From Chitinophagaceae bacterium DXS (lineage in GTDB: Bacteria > Bacteroidota > Bacteroidia > Chitinophagales > Chitinophagaceae), in contig CP128386.1 of the NCBI GenBank assembly GCA_030345135.1, forward strand, positions 4,880,548 to 4,944,547: DNA of 64,000 nt, in the 5' to 3' direction. Made by a program: the position numbers and the translations under genes. Below are positions 53,616-62,261 of this stretch, piece after piece. How positions within the stretch are numbered: position 1 is the first letter of the stretch; every line of letters starts with the position of its first letter. A model generated the notes under the pieces. The model was given only the letters and a program-made list of their open reading frames with translations, searched no databases and was not told where the DNA came from.

Positions 53616-53700
53616 ATGTGCGGATGTGCAAATGAGTAAATGTGCAAATGGTAAATGTGCAAATGAGTAAATGTGCAAATGAGTAAATGTGCAAATGGAT
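53616..53700. repeat. Minisatellite of AAATGTGCAAATGAGT units
   Basis: Five to six copies of a ~16-bp unit AAATGTGCAAATGAGT, with a shorter GGTAAATGTGCAAATG variant in the middle. It directly abuts the amputated permease start. Confidence 0.85.
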
Positions 53701-53858
53701 AAACAGGTAAGATGTGGCAGTTATAAACGTGCGATCTTTCCTGGAATTAGGAAGATAAAAAATACGGGTGGTGAGTTACGCATGGCTATGCAGAGCTCGC
53801 CTTTAAACACCCTCAATACAATGACAATAGCCAAAACGCAACTAAAATTTATACACTA

Positions 53859-56201
53859 ATGAAAACTTGCCATCTCTATTCCCAATTATTCATTGTGCTT
53901 CTTACATTGTTTTTTACGGAGATGATTAATGCCCAAAGCGTAGATTTTAGCAATGCCGGGATTCTGGCTTCCGCAAATATCAAATCGCCTGTTCGGGAAA
54001 CAATCATAAAAATGTTGCAGGAAGAAGTGGCAAAAAGAACTTCAATCAGCCCCCAACGGTTTGCATCGTCCGGGAAAAATCAGGTTATCGCGCTGGCAGT
54101 TATGCAGGATGAAAGAGTAGACGGGCTATCGGTACCAAAACGTAATGGTAAGAACCTTCCGGAAACAAAAGCTGAAGGCTACCGGATTGTTGTTGACAGC
54201 CAAACGGGGAAACAAATTTTGTGGCTGATCGGGGCTGACGACCGCGGCGTATTATTCGCTGTCGGCGATTTTTTGCGAAAAGCCAACCTGGAGAAAAACA
54301 AAATCTTGTTCAATAAAAAAGACGAGATTGCTACAGCTCCGCTGCAGGTCATCCGTGGTCACCAACTGGGGTACCGTGCCACCAACAATTCCACCGATGC
54401 CTGGAGTGTTGCCCAATACGAACAGTACATCCGTGATCTGATTGTTTTTGGTACCAACGCGGTTGAAATGATTCCCGCAGAGAAAGAAAAAAGGAATTCA
54501 CTCATGCAGCTTGCTCCGGATGAAATGAATATTGAGGTTAGCAAAATTTGCCAAAAATATAGCATTGACTATTGGGTGTGGACTCCGGCTGGCTGCGATA
54601 TGAAAGATCAGGTTGCGCGGACAAAAGATCTGGATACCAAAGAAGACTTTTATAAAAAATGTCCGAAACTCGACGACGTTTTTTTTCCGGGAGGCGACCC
54701 CGGCGATAATCATCCGCGCGAAGTATTGCCCTATTTAAAAGAGCTTCACGAGCGGCTTATCAAATACCACCCCAATGCCGGAATCTGGATTTCACTGCAA
54801 GGATTCAGCGAGGAACAAATTGACTATTTCTACGCCTACTTGCGCCAAAATAATCCCGATTGGCTGAAAGGCGTTGTGTCAGGCCCAAGCAGCCCGCCAA
54901 TTGCCGAAACCCGGTTCAGGCTTCCTTCCAAATACAAACACCGCCTGTATCCGGACATTACGCACAATGTCCGTTGCGATTACCCGGTCAAAAACTGGGA
55001 TCAGGCTTATATGCTCACCTATGGGCGCGAAGGTATCTGTCCTATGCCCAACTACTACGCTACAATCCATGCTAAATATACCCCTTATTCTGATGGGTTT
55101 ATATCCTATTCAGATGGTTGCCACGACGATGTAAACAAAGTAACCTGGAGCATGCGCGGCTGGGACATAAACCTGGAGCCACAAACCATTATGGAAGACT
55201 ATTGCCGCTATTTCTTTGGGCCGAAACTGGCCGAAAGCGCAGCCAATGGTATTATGGCTTTGGAAATGAACTGGAACGGCCCCGTCAAGAAAAACGGCGG
55301 CATTGAAACAGCCTTTGATCACTGGAAAAAGCTGGAAAAAGAAAACCCTCAATTAGCCGGAAACTGGCGCTGGCAAACGCTGATGGTTCGCTCTTATTAC
55401 GATACATATCAAAGAAGGCGAAAGTTCTATGAGCAAGACCTTGAAAATAAAGCCAATGCAATTCTTGCCACCGCCCCCGAAATTGGTTCCGGAAAAGCCA
55501 CGCAACAAGCGCTGGACGTATTGAAAAAAGCTGATACTGAACCAGTGTGCCAGGATATTCACGCCAAAATCGTAAACTATCTGGACGATCTATTCAAGTC
55601 GTGCGGCTACCAAAGCGATGTCAAAAAATACCAGGCATCCAACTCCCAGCGAAGTTGCATTCTCACCTTCCTCGATTATCCGTTGAACAACCGCTGGTGG
55701 CTCGAAGATGAATTTAAGAAAGTTGATACCATGCGATCGGAACAAGAAAAGCTGGCGAGGTTAAATATTATCCGCACCTGGGAAAATCCCGGGAACGGAA
55801 GTTTTTACGACAATATCTCTAACATTGAAACCAGCCCTCACTGTACTACCATATCGGATGACGCCACCGACGTGGCTTGGTGGGACGGCGGGATGTCACG
55901 AAAAAGGTTATCGTCGCAACTTTACCAGCAAAATCCAGAACTGAATTATGAAGACCTTGACCCAAACGGCCGTTACCGGATTCGCGTTTCAGGCCGTGGC
56001 GATGCTCTTCTGCGTGTTGACGGCGAACGCCTGGACCCGATTGTTTATGATAAAGAAATTGGAGGGTTCAAAGAGTTCGTGGTTCCAATGGCCCTGGTTG
56101 GAGATGGCAAAATTCACGTATCATTCGACCGGCCTGAAGAATCAAAAATCCGTTGGAGCCAGCAATCCCACGTTTCGGATGTCTGGTTGCTAAAACAATA
56201 A
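53859..56201 (+). CDS. Secreted glycosidase-like protein (GH20b-type N-domain + barrel), paralogue 1
   Basis: A 780-residue protein with a signal peptide (cleavage after MINA). Residues ~30-160 resemble the GH20b/GH67-type N-terminal domain (EGYRIVVDSQTGKQILWLIG, ADDRGVLFAVGDFLRKA). A barrel-like region follows: RGHQLGYRATNNSTDAWSVA, KYSIDYWVWTPAG, VFFPGGDPGDNHPREVLPYL, HPNAGIWISLQGF and SDGCHDDVNKVTWSMRGWD. The C-terminal ~150 residues (ISDDATDVAWWDGGMSRKRL ... YRIRVSGRGDALLRVDG) look like a carbohydrate-binding sandwich. GGDPGDNHP and the DGCHDD motif are candidate active-site parts. No named GH family assigned. The 56431 protein is a full-length paralogue. Codon use appears richer in G/C than upstream genes. 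Confidence 0.75.
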   Translation: MKTCHLYSQLFIVLLTLFFTEMINAQSVDFSNAGILASANIKSPVRETIIKMLQEEVAKRTSISPQRFASSGKNQVIALAVMQDERVDGLSVPKRNGKNLPETKAEGYRIVVDSQTGKQILWLIGADDRGVLFAVGDFLRKANLEKNKILFNKKDEIATAPLQVIRGHQLGYRATNNSTDAWSVAQYEQYIRDLIVFGTNAVEMIPAEKEKRNSLMQLAPDEMNIEVSKICQKYSIDYWVWTPAGCDMKDQVARTKDLDTKEDFYKKCPKLDDVFFPGGDPGDNHPREVLPYLKELHERLIKYHPNAGIWISLQGFSEEQIDYFYAYLRQNNPDWLKGVVSGPSSPPIAETRFRLPSKYKHRLYPDITHNVRCDYPVKNWDQAYMLTYGREGICPMPNYYATIHAKYTPYSDGFISYSDGCHDDVNKVTWSMRGWDINLEPQTIMEDYCRYFFGPKLAESAANGIMALEMNWNGPVKKNGGIETAFDHWKKLEKENPQLAGNWRWQTLMVRSYYDTYQRRRKFYEQDLENKANAILATAPEIGSGKATQQALDVLKKADTEPVCQDIHAKIVNYLDDLFKSCGYQSDVKKYQASNSQRSCILTFLDYPLNNRWWLEDEFKKVDTMRSEQEKLARLNIIRTWENPGNGSFYDNISNIETSPHCTTISDDATDVAWWDGGMSRKRLSSQLYQQNPELNYEDLDPNGRYRIRVSGRGDALLRVDGERLDPIVYDKEIGGFKEFVVPMALVGDGKIHVSFDRPEESKIRWSQQSHVSDVWLLKQ

Positions 56202-56213
56202 AAGAATGATGAG

Positions 56214-56358
56214 TGAATGGTATTTTCTTAATAGGTCATGCAAACGCGAAGCAAGTCCAAAATTAGGTACTTCGTACCCGTCCGAATGTGCATTAGGCGC
56301 GGGCGGGCTTCGTAAATCGTACTTGATAAATCTTGATGATCTTAAAGAAACGCCATTG
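56214..56358. repeat. Dispersed inverted-end element (MITE-like), copy B
   Basis: Ends AATGGTATTTTCTTAA (56217) and CTTAAAGAAACGCCATT (56357) are imperfect complements. Inner words CGAAGCAAGTCCAAAATTAG, GGTACTTCGTAC and CTTCGTAAATCGTACTTGAT match copy A at 34790. Copy B carries about 30 extra G/C-rich bases in the middle. It fills the gap between the two glycosidase-like genes. Confidence 0.65.
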
Positions 56359-56430
56359 AATGATGGGTGCGAAAAGCTCGTCACTCAGCACTAATAAATA
56401 CTAGTCCCCCCGCCATATATAAATGAAAAA

Positions 56431-58785
56431 ATGAACAGTATGAGACTTTCTCTTAAAATCTTCGCGCTTGCCGCCCTAATCTTTGGATTCGCATCATGCA
56501 GCAACAATGCTAGCAAAAAGCTTGATTTATCGCATGCAGTCATCCTCATTTCGCCCAAAATAAAAGCCCCGCTTAACGCATCTGCCAGGGCTATTTTGAT
56601 CGAAGAAATTGGGAAACGCACCAATCTTCAGCTAAAAACCGCTGAAGGCTGGGACGGCAAAACCATTATTGCCTGCGCACTCTCTGACGATGAGACGCTA
56701 TACGGCGAGACTGTTTTGAAACGTACGGGTGATACGCTTCCCGAAACAAAAAAAGAAGGGTTCCGTTTGGTGCATACCAATGCCAACGGAAAAGATGTGC
56801 TTTGGATTATTGGTGCCGACCCCCGCGGGGTTTTATACGGGATCGGGAAACTTCTCCGTATAGCCGACATGGCCGATAAAAGCATCAGCATTCCTACCGC
56901 GACCGACATCTCCTCTTCGCCTGAATATGCCATTCGTGCTCATCAGTTTGGGTATCGCCAAACGGCTAACTCGTGGGATTCGTGGACCATTGCCCAATTT
57001 GACCAGCATTTTCGCGAGCAGATGCTCTTCGGAGCAAACGGTATTGAAGGCATTCCTTTTCAGGACACACGTCCCGACCCGCTCATGAAATATCCCCGCG
57101 ACTCGATGAATGTTGTTTTTAGCAAAATCTGCGAAAAATACGACCTCGACTATTGGGTATGGGCTGCTGTTGAAGCCGATTTGAAAGACAAAAAACAGCG
57201 CCAGGCTATTCTTGATCAATATGAAGCATTCTTTAAAGCTTGCCCGCGTTTCGATGACGTGTTTTATCCCGGCGGCGATCCTGGCGACAACCACCCGGCC
57301 GATGTATTGCCTTTCCTGGAAGAGATGACAACCATCATGCATAAATACCACCCGAATGCCGGTATGTGGATTTCCCTCCAGGGATTTGATAAAGACAAAG
57401 TGGATTATTTCTTCAACTACATCAATGAAAAAAATCCGGATTGGCTGAGGGGTATCATCAATGGCCCAAGTAGTCCCCCAATCAAAGAAGAGCGCGAACG
57501 CATGCCCAAGAAGTACAAACTTCGCAACTATCCCGACGTAACCCACACCGTACGTTGCCAGTTCCCTGTAAAGAAATGGGACCAGGCATTTGCCCTGACC
57601 GAAGGCCGCGAAGTTACCAACCCGCAGCCGCTCTATTATGCAAGTATCCACAACCACGATGCTCCCTACACCGATGGATTTGGCACCTATTCTGACGGTT
57701 GCCACGACGATATCAACAAAGTGATTTGGAGCCAAATGGCATGGGACACGAAGCAGGATGTTAAAAACGTAGTGAAAGAATATTGTAATTTCTTCTTCTC
57801 TTCGAAAGTTGCCAACGATGCTGCTGACGGAATTATTGCTTTGGAACAAAATTGGGTTGGGCCGATTGCCGGAAATGCAGCCATCGGGAAAACATTAGCA
57901 CACTGGAAAAAACTTGAAGCAGAGAACCCACGCCTGGATAGCGTTAATTGGCGTTGGCAACAATTGGTGATGCGTGCATACTACGATGCATACGACCAGC
58001 AACGCCAGGCATACGAACATAAACTGGAAATGGAATCGAATGACATTCTGGCCAAAGCAAAAACAATCGGCGCCGACAAAGCCGTGGACGAAGCGTTAAC
58101 TCATCTTCAATTAGCCGAGAAAGAGCCTGCTGCGCAGGACTTGAAGACAAAAACGCTGTTTTACATCGATGCATTGAATAAATCATGCGGACTGCAAACC
58201 AGTGTAAAAATGTACCAGGCTGCAGGTTATGAAAGAGCTTGTTTCCGCGATTTTATCGACTACCCGCTGAATAACCGCTGGTGGCTCGAAGATGAATTCA
58301 GGAAAATAAAAGAAATAAAGAGCGAGGAGGAAAAAGCAGCCCGCCTTGATGTCATCCGCAACTATGAGACTCCCGGCGAAGGCTCTTTCTACGACAACAT
58401 TTCGAGCGCTGACGCCAAACACGTCACTTCTGAAACAGACGATGCCATCGATTATTTGTGGGATAATGACGGATGGAGCCGCAAACGCCTGTCAACACAG
58501 CTTTTCCAATTCAACCCGGAATTGCAGTATACTGAGCTTGACCCCAATACCAATTACCTGATTCGGGTTGCTGGTTTTGGAGAGGCCCTTTTGCGCGCCA
58601 ATGGCCAGCTTTTAAAACCGACCAAATATGAAAAAGGATTCGAGCAATTCAAGGAATTTCCTCTTCCCAAAGATTTGATCAAAGACGGCAAGTTGAAAAT
58701 TACGTTTGATAAGCCAACTACAGAAGAGCATATTAACTGGAGACAAAAGTCCAGGGTAACCGATGTTTGGGTTCTTAAACAATAA
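56431..58785 (+). CDS. Glycosidase-like lipoprotein, paralogue 2
   Basis: A 784-residue lipoprotein (signal MRLSLKIFALAALIFGFA, lipobox SC; ATG 56431 or 56440). It parallels the previous protein throughout: EGFRLVHTNANGKDVLWIIG, ADPRGVLYGIGKLLRIA, RAHQFGYRQTANSWDSWTIA, VFYPGGDPGDNHPADVLPFL, HPNAGMWISLQGF, SDGCHDDINKVIWSQMAWD and YLIRVAGFGEALLRANG. All candidate motifs of paralogue 1 are kept. Paralogue 1 is a soluble secreted form and this one is lipid anchored, so they may act in sequence on one glycan. A terminator follows the stop. Confidence 0.77.
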   Translation: MNSMRLSLKIFALAALIFGFASCSNNASKKLDLSHAVILISPKIKAPLNASARAILIEEIGKRTNLQLKTAEGWDGKTIIACALSDDETLYGETVLKRTGDTLPETKKEGFRLVHTNANGKDVLWIIGADPRGVLYGIGKLLRIADMADKSISIPTATDISSSPEYAIRAHQFGYRQTANSWDSWTIAQFDQHFREQMLFGANGIEGIPFQDTRPDPLMKYPRDSMNVVFSKICEKYDLDYWVWAAVEADLKDKKQRQAILDQYEAFFKACPRFDDVFYPGGDPGDNHPADVLPFLEEMTTIMHKYHPNAGMWISLQGFDKDKVDYFFNYINEKNPDWLRGIINGPSSPPIKEERERMPKKYKLRNYPDVTHTVRCQFPVKKWDQAFALTEGREVTNPQPLYYASIHNHDAPYTDGFGTYSDGCHDDINKVIWSQMAWDTKQDVKNVVKEYCNFFFSSKVANDAADGIIALEQNWVGPIAGNAAIGKTLAHWKKLEAENPRLDSVNWRWQQLVMRAYYDAYDQQRQAYEHKLEMESNDILAKAKTIGADKAVDEALTHLQLAEKEPAAQDLKTKTLFYIDALNKSCGLQTSVKMYQAAGYERACFRDFIDYPLNNRWWLEDEFRKIKEIKSEEEKAARLDVIRNYETPGEGSFYDNISSADAKHVTSETDDAIDYLWDNDGWSRKRLSTQLFQFNPELQYTELDPNTNYLIRVAGFGEALLRANGQLLKPTKYEKGFEQFKEFPLPKDLIKDGKLKITFDKPTTEEHINWRQKSRVTDVWVLKQ

Positions 58786-58795
58786 ATCATTCAAA

Positions 58796-58827
58796 AACAG
58801 CAGCTAGTTTCCCGGCTGCTGTTTTTT
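58796..58827 (+). terminator. Intrinsic terminator after paralogue 2
   Basis: AACAGCAGC / GCTGCTGTT, a perfect 9-bp stem with a 10-base loop, followed by four more T. It lies 10 bases after the stop. Confidence 0.85.
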
Positions 58828-58900
58828 GTCAACAATACCTTCAAAGACAACTTACCCTTTCTCTAAATTAAACCGCTGAATTTCTTTAAAGCTGCTCAAC

Positions 58901-60736
58901 ATGAAAAAAACAAATCCGCATACACTTCATCTGCTTCGCATGCTTGCCCTGGCTTTTGTGCTTCTAGGAAACGTTGCAAACGCATATGGCAGAATTTTTT
59001 TTCAGTCCGACACCGTGATACAGGTTGCCGGAAATGAACCAAAAAAGCTAAACCTTGAGAAGCCGGATGGAGAACTGCCTCCGCTGCCAGAGGTACAGAA
59101 CATTGAACTGCTCCGTACAACCCGAGATGCGGCAGAGCTGGCGGATGGGGATGGCTGGACTTACGCGCACCATATGGACCTGGCCGAATGGAGAGGAAGG
59201 ATGTATGCCGCCTGGAATATGACTGTGAAGGATGAAGACGTTCCTCCCTCGAAAGTTGTTTACGCGACTTCGCAAAACGGGGTTGACTGGAGCAAGCCGG
59301 CAGACTTCTTTCCACGCAACCTGGCCTGGCCTGGCCGGTTCTACTTTTACCATACAAAAAACGACCGGATGCTGGCTTTCTGCGCGGCCAATGTTAGTGC
59401 TGGCAATGTCAGCGAGTCCCAAAAAAAAGTATTGCTTGTTCGTGAAATTAAGTCCGATCACAAGTTAGGAGAGGTTTTCACGCTAATCACTCCATCCGAT
59501 AAAATGCCCCCTTATTTTGAAAAATCGACCGATCAGGGTTTCATTGAAGCTTGTCGTGAGGCTGTCAACAACAACATGTTGCTCGAACAGCAGGATTATG
59601 GGATGTTACTTGGCGACCGAAAAATGGAATGGCACGAGAAAACTCCTCCTCTCAAAGGATGGAAATTTGGCAAAGCATTTTGTTTTTACGAACGGCCGGA
59701 CCACCAATGGGTTGGGATCTCAAAGATGGGCTTTGTAACCACCTCCGGCGATGGCGGCAAAACCTGGACCGAACCCGTGCTACCGCCCACATTGATCGCC
59801 GGATCGGCTAAAGTTTGGGGACAACGCACCCGCGACGGTCAGTATCTGCTAAACTATAACCCCGACCCAAAACGGGCAAAACGATTTCCGCTGGTGGTTG
59901 TAAGCGGCAGCGATGGCGTTCATTTTAAAGACACGAGGGTAGTACATGGCGAATATCCCCCACGTCGCTATCCCGGTAAATACAAGGATTTTGGCTTCCA
60001 GTATGTCCGGGGCGTGGCGGCATGGTCGTCCGATAGCACGTTTGCAGACAAGGCTTCAACCTGGTTGATCTACAGTGTTCATAAAGAAGACATCTGGCTC
60101 TCAAGAATACCACTGCCGTTGAAAACGAATGCGGCTCCCTGCCCGATGGACGATTTTCAAAGCACTAAACCCGGGGTATTTGTTGCAGGCTGGAATATTT
60201 ATTCTCCGAAATGGGCGCCGGTAAGGGTAGTTGATGAGCCGGGGAATAGCGGGAACCGATGCCTCGAACTTCGTGATGCCGATCCAACGGATTATGCCCG
60301 GGCCATGCGGCTTTTCCCAACAGCAAACGTTATAACGGCTGAATTTCAGATAAAACCGGAGCAAACCGACAAACGGCTGGATGTTGAAATTCAGGATGAA
60401 GAGGGAAAACCGTTTTTGACGTTAACGTTCGTCCCCGATGGAACCATTAACGCAGTTTCCGGTAAACATGAAGCCAGCTTAGGAAATTATGAACCAAATA
60501 AATGGCAACCTTTTAAAGTAACTGTTGGCAGCAACAAAAAATCTATACAAATTTATTGTTCAAATAAGCAGGTAGAAATTCCTTACAGGAAAAGCAGTAA
60601 GACAAAATTACAAAGGTTGGTTTTCAGAACCGGCGCCCCTCGCGGATTAGGCGATACAGACCTTTTGCAAGACAGAAAAGACCAGCCCGATGAAAAGGCC
60701 GCGGTTTATTATATTGACAATGTTTCAATCAAATAA
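58901..60736 (+). CDS. Sialidase-like beta-propeller protein with C-terminal lectin-type domain
   Basis: A 611-residue secreted protein (signal at residues ~1-28, cleavage around VANA). Residues ~75-420 carry Asp-box-like repeats of the sialidase propeller: VVYATSQNGVDWSKP, GFVTTSGDGGKTWTEP (perfect SxDxGxxW) and VVVSGSDGVHFKD. Catalytic Arg and Tyr cannot be assigned from motifs alone. Residues ~435-611 (DDFQSTKPGVFVAGWNIY ... RLDVEIQDEEGKPFLTLTF ... AAVYYIDNVSIK) resemble a concanavalin-like laminin-G sandwich. It follows the paralogue pair in the same orientation with similar codon use, so it is probably part of the same acquired glycan system. GH33 is possible, but other propeller glycosidases share the fold. 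Confidence 0.78.
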   Translation: MKKTNPHTLHLLRMLALAFVLLGNVANAYGRIFFQSDTVIQVAGNEPKKLNLEKPDGELPPLPEVQNIELLRTTRDAAELADGDGWTYAHHMDLAEWRGRMYAAWNMTVKDEDVPPSKVVYATSQNGVDWSKPADFFPRNLAWPGRFYFYHTKNDRMLAFCAANVSAGNVSESQKKVLLVREIKSDHKLGEVFTLITPSDKMPPYFEKSTDQGFIEACREAVNNNMLLEQQDYGMLLGDRKMEWHEKTPPLKGWKFGKAFCFYERPDHQWVGISKMGFVTTSGDGGKTWTEPVLPPTLIAGSAKVWGQRTRDGQYLLNYNPDPKRAKRFPLVVVSGSDGVHFKDTRVVHGEYPPRRYPGKYKDFGFQYVRGVAAWSSDSTFADKASTWLIYSVHKEDIWLSRIPLPLKTNAAPCPMDDFQSTKPGVFVAGWNIYSPKWAPVRVVDEPGNSGNRCLELRDADPTDYARAMRLFPTANVITAEFQIKPEQTDKRLDVEIQDEEGKPFLTLTFVPDGTINAVSGKHEASLGNYEPNKWQPFKVTVGSNKKSIQIYCSNKQVEIPYRKSSKTKLQRLVFRTGAPRGLGDTDLLQDRKDQPDEKAAVYYIDNVSIK

Positions 60737-61449
60737 AAATAGCACAGTGACACCGCAGGCGCGATATGTTCGCGGATTAAGCGTTGAACAATTCAACCCC
60801 GATTGTATTGATGTATAAATGTTTCGTAAACAATTTAATACACTATAAGCGCTGATCCAATCAGGGCGAGATTAAAAAATTGTGTAATTCTGCGGAACAC
60901 GCTCCAGGATTAGTAATGTAAGAATGTATGAACATAAAAATTTTTACACACGTCTAATGGAGAAATACAGGCAAAGCCCAATGATGACGGACTGTCTGCA
61001 TTGCTAAAGACCGGAAATCTTCAACCTGGTTTGGCGATTAACGCTGCTTTTGGCTATAGGTGAAATAGTCCCTTTAAAACTTGGAGCGTACCTGATCTTT
61101 ATATAAAGCCAACATTTATTGAATTCGTACACAGATGAAATGTCAAGGTCATCATACTACCGCGTTTTCAGTTAGTGAGCCGGGGGAAATCTGGAATTTT
61201 TAATTCAATCATATCAAAAGTCTTTTTATCAAGAAGAAAAAGTGGTGGTTTGAACCACAAATTGAGGGCAGATGACTATCCCGGTTATCGCCTGTGCTGA
61301 CATCATAAAAAATGTCAGTAAAAAATGACAGAAAAACTGAAAAAAATACACAGATTCCAGGATGGTCCATGACTTGATAGGATTTTTTGAGGTTGGGTCA
61401 ACCACAAAAAGGTAAATTATTGTTCAACCAATTTAAATGGAGGTTAACT
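60737..61449. other. Gene-free region before the heat-shock gene
   Basis: About 710 bases with no supported gene. It holds copy 1 of the ~55-bp direct repeat (61185-61240). A 22-codon frame at 61137-61205 ends in GEIWNF-stop inside that repeat. Repeated CCACAA words occur near 61252 and 61402. Confidence 0.5.
61185..61240. repeat. ~55-bp direct repeat, left copy
   Basis: Begins GGAAATCTGGAATTTTTAAT and continues CATATCAAAAGTCTTTTTAT and AAGAAGAAAAA. It matches 63942-63997 with about four substitutions in the first 50 bases. Confidence 0.85.
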
Positions 61450-61899
61450 ATGTCACTCGTAAAAAGAAACAGCAACAACCAGTCTGCCGTTCCCAGCTTG
61501 TTCGACGACTTCTTTAGCCGTGAGTTTTTTAACTGGGGCAACAATAATTATTCAGCTACACGCACAACTGTGCCGGCTGTAAATGTCAAGGAAACCAACG
61601 AGGAATTTGAAGTGGAGGTAGCTGCTCCGGGAATGAGCAAAGAAGATTTCAATATTACCCTGGACCACAACTACCTAACCATTAGTTCTTCAAAACAGCA
61701 AGAACAAAACAGCGAGGAGCACGGCTACACGCGCAGAGAATTCAGTTATCAATCTTTTAGCCGAAGCTTTGAGCTCCCTACAGATGTTGTGGACGGCGAA
61801 AACATTAAGGCAACCTACGATAACGGGCTGCTAAGGCTGGTTATCCCCAAAAAAGAAGAGGCCAAACAAAAGGGGCCAAAAACCATTCAAGTTAGTTAA
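61450..61899 (+). CDS. Small heat-shock protein, Hsp20/alpha-crystallin
   Basis: A 149-residue protein from the ATG at 61450, which follows a good ribosome binding site (TGGAGG, 7 bases upstream). The frame is open to 61387, but those codons lack family features. The N-terminal arm FDDFFSREFFNWG is followed by an alpha-crystallin domain (residues ~45-140): PAVNVKETNEEFEVEVAAPG, MSKEDFNITLDHNYLTISSS, GYTRREFSYQSFSRSFELP and IKATYDNGLLRLVIPKKEE. It ends in the GLLRLVIPKKE motif and a short extension. It forms oligomers that hold unfolding proteins. It ends in a strong terminator. Confidence 0.96.
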   Translation: MSLVKRNSNNQSAVPSLFDDFFSREFFNWGNNNYSATRTTVPAVNVKETNEEFEVEVAAPGMSKEDFNITLDHNYLTISSSKQQEQNSEEHGYTRREFSYQSFSRSFELPTDVVDGENIKATYDNGLLRLVIPKKEEAKQKGPKTIQVS

Positions 61900-61903
61900 T
61901 GTG

Positions 61904-61939
61904 CAAAGTCCGCCTGCGGGCGGACTTTGTAATTTTTTT
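61904..61939 (+). terminator. Intrinsic terminator after the hsp20 gene
   Basis: CAAAGTCCGCC-TGCG-GGCGGACTTTG is a perfect 11-bp stem with a four-base loop, then TAATTTTTTT. The T run touches the ATG of the next gene, whose expression would depend on read-through or on leaky termination. Confidence 0.92.
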
Positions 61940-62239
61940 ATGCCAGATGATATGAAAACACAATATCAAATCGAATGTAACATCCGCATCACAGATGGCT
62001 ACGTAGAGCTGGCGCGCTTCCAGATCAGCGATAGTAAGGAAGATGCCCTTGAACTATTTAGCCAGTTAAAAGGCGCATTAATTGCAGAAAAACCTACTCC
62101 CGCTATACGCATGCACCTGGTCGATACCGGTCAACCGCTGGAAACGGTGCTGGCCGCGCGATACTGCACCCTTTGTGAGGCAAAGGATAATTTTGAAATC
62201 ATTACGAAAGAAACGTTCAGAGCTATTAATATCGGATAA
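61940..62239 (+). CDS. Small protein of unknown function
   Basis: A 99-residue protein from the ATG at 61940, or 95 from 61952 (MKTQYQIECNIRI...). The frame is open back to 61901, but that start lies in the terminator stem. It is soluble and predicted mixed alpha/beta: IRITDGYVELARFQISDSKE, DALELFSQLKGALIAE, AIRMHLVDTGQPLETVLAAR and YCTLCEAKDNFEIITKETFR. No family recognised. It sits between hsp20 and an antiporter, 23 bases before the latter, so it may belong to a stress-response operon. Confidence 0.7.
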   Translation: MPDDMKTQYQIECNIRITDGYVELARFQISDSKEDALELFSQLKGALIAEKPTPAIRMHLVDTGQPLETVLAARYCTLCEAKDNFEIITKETFRAINIG

Positions 62240-62261
62240 CTGTATTATACTTTGAGATCCT

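Noticed and set aside
53616-53700. CRISPR array
   Set aside because: Simple 16-bp tandem units without spacers.
56833-57849. 338-codon minus-strand frame
   Set aside because: Lies wholly antisense to the well-supported paralogue 2; its residues show no family pattern.
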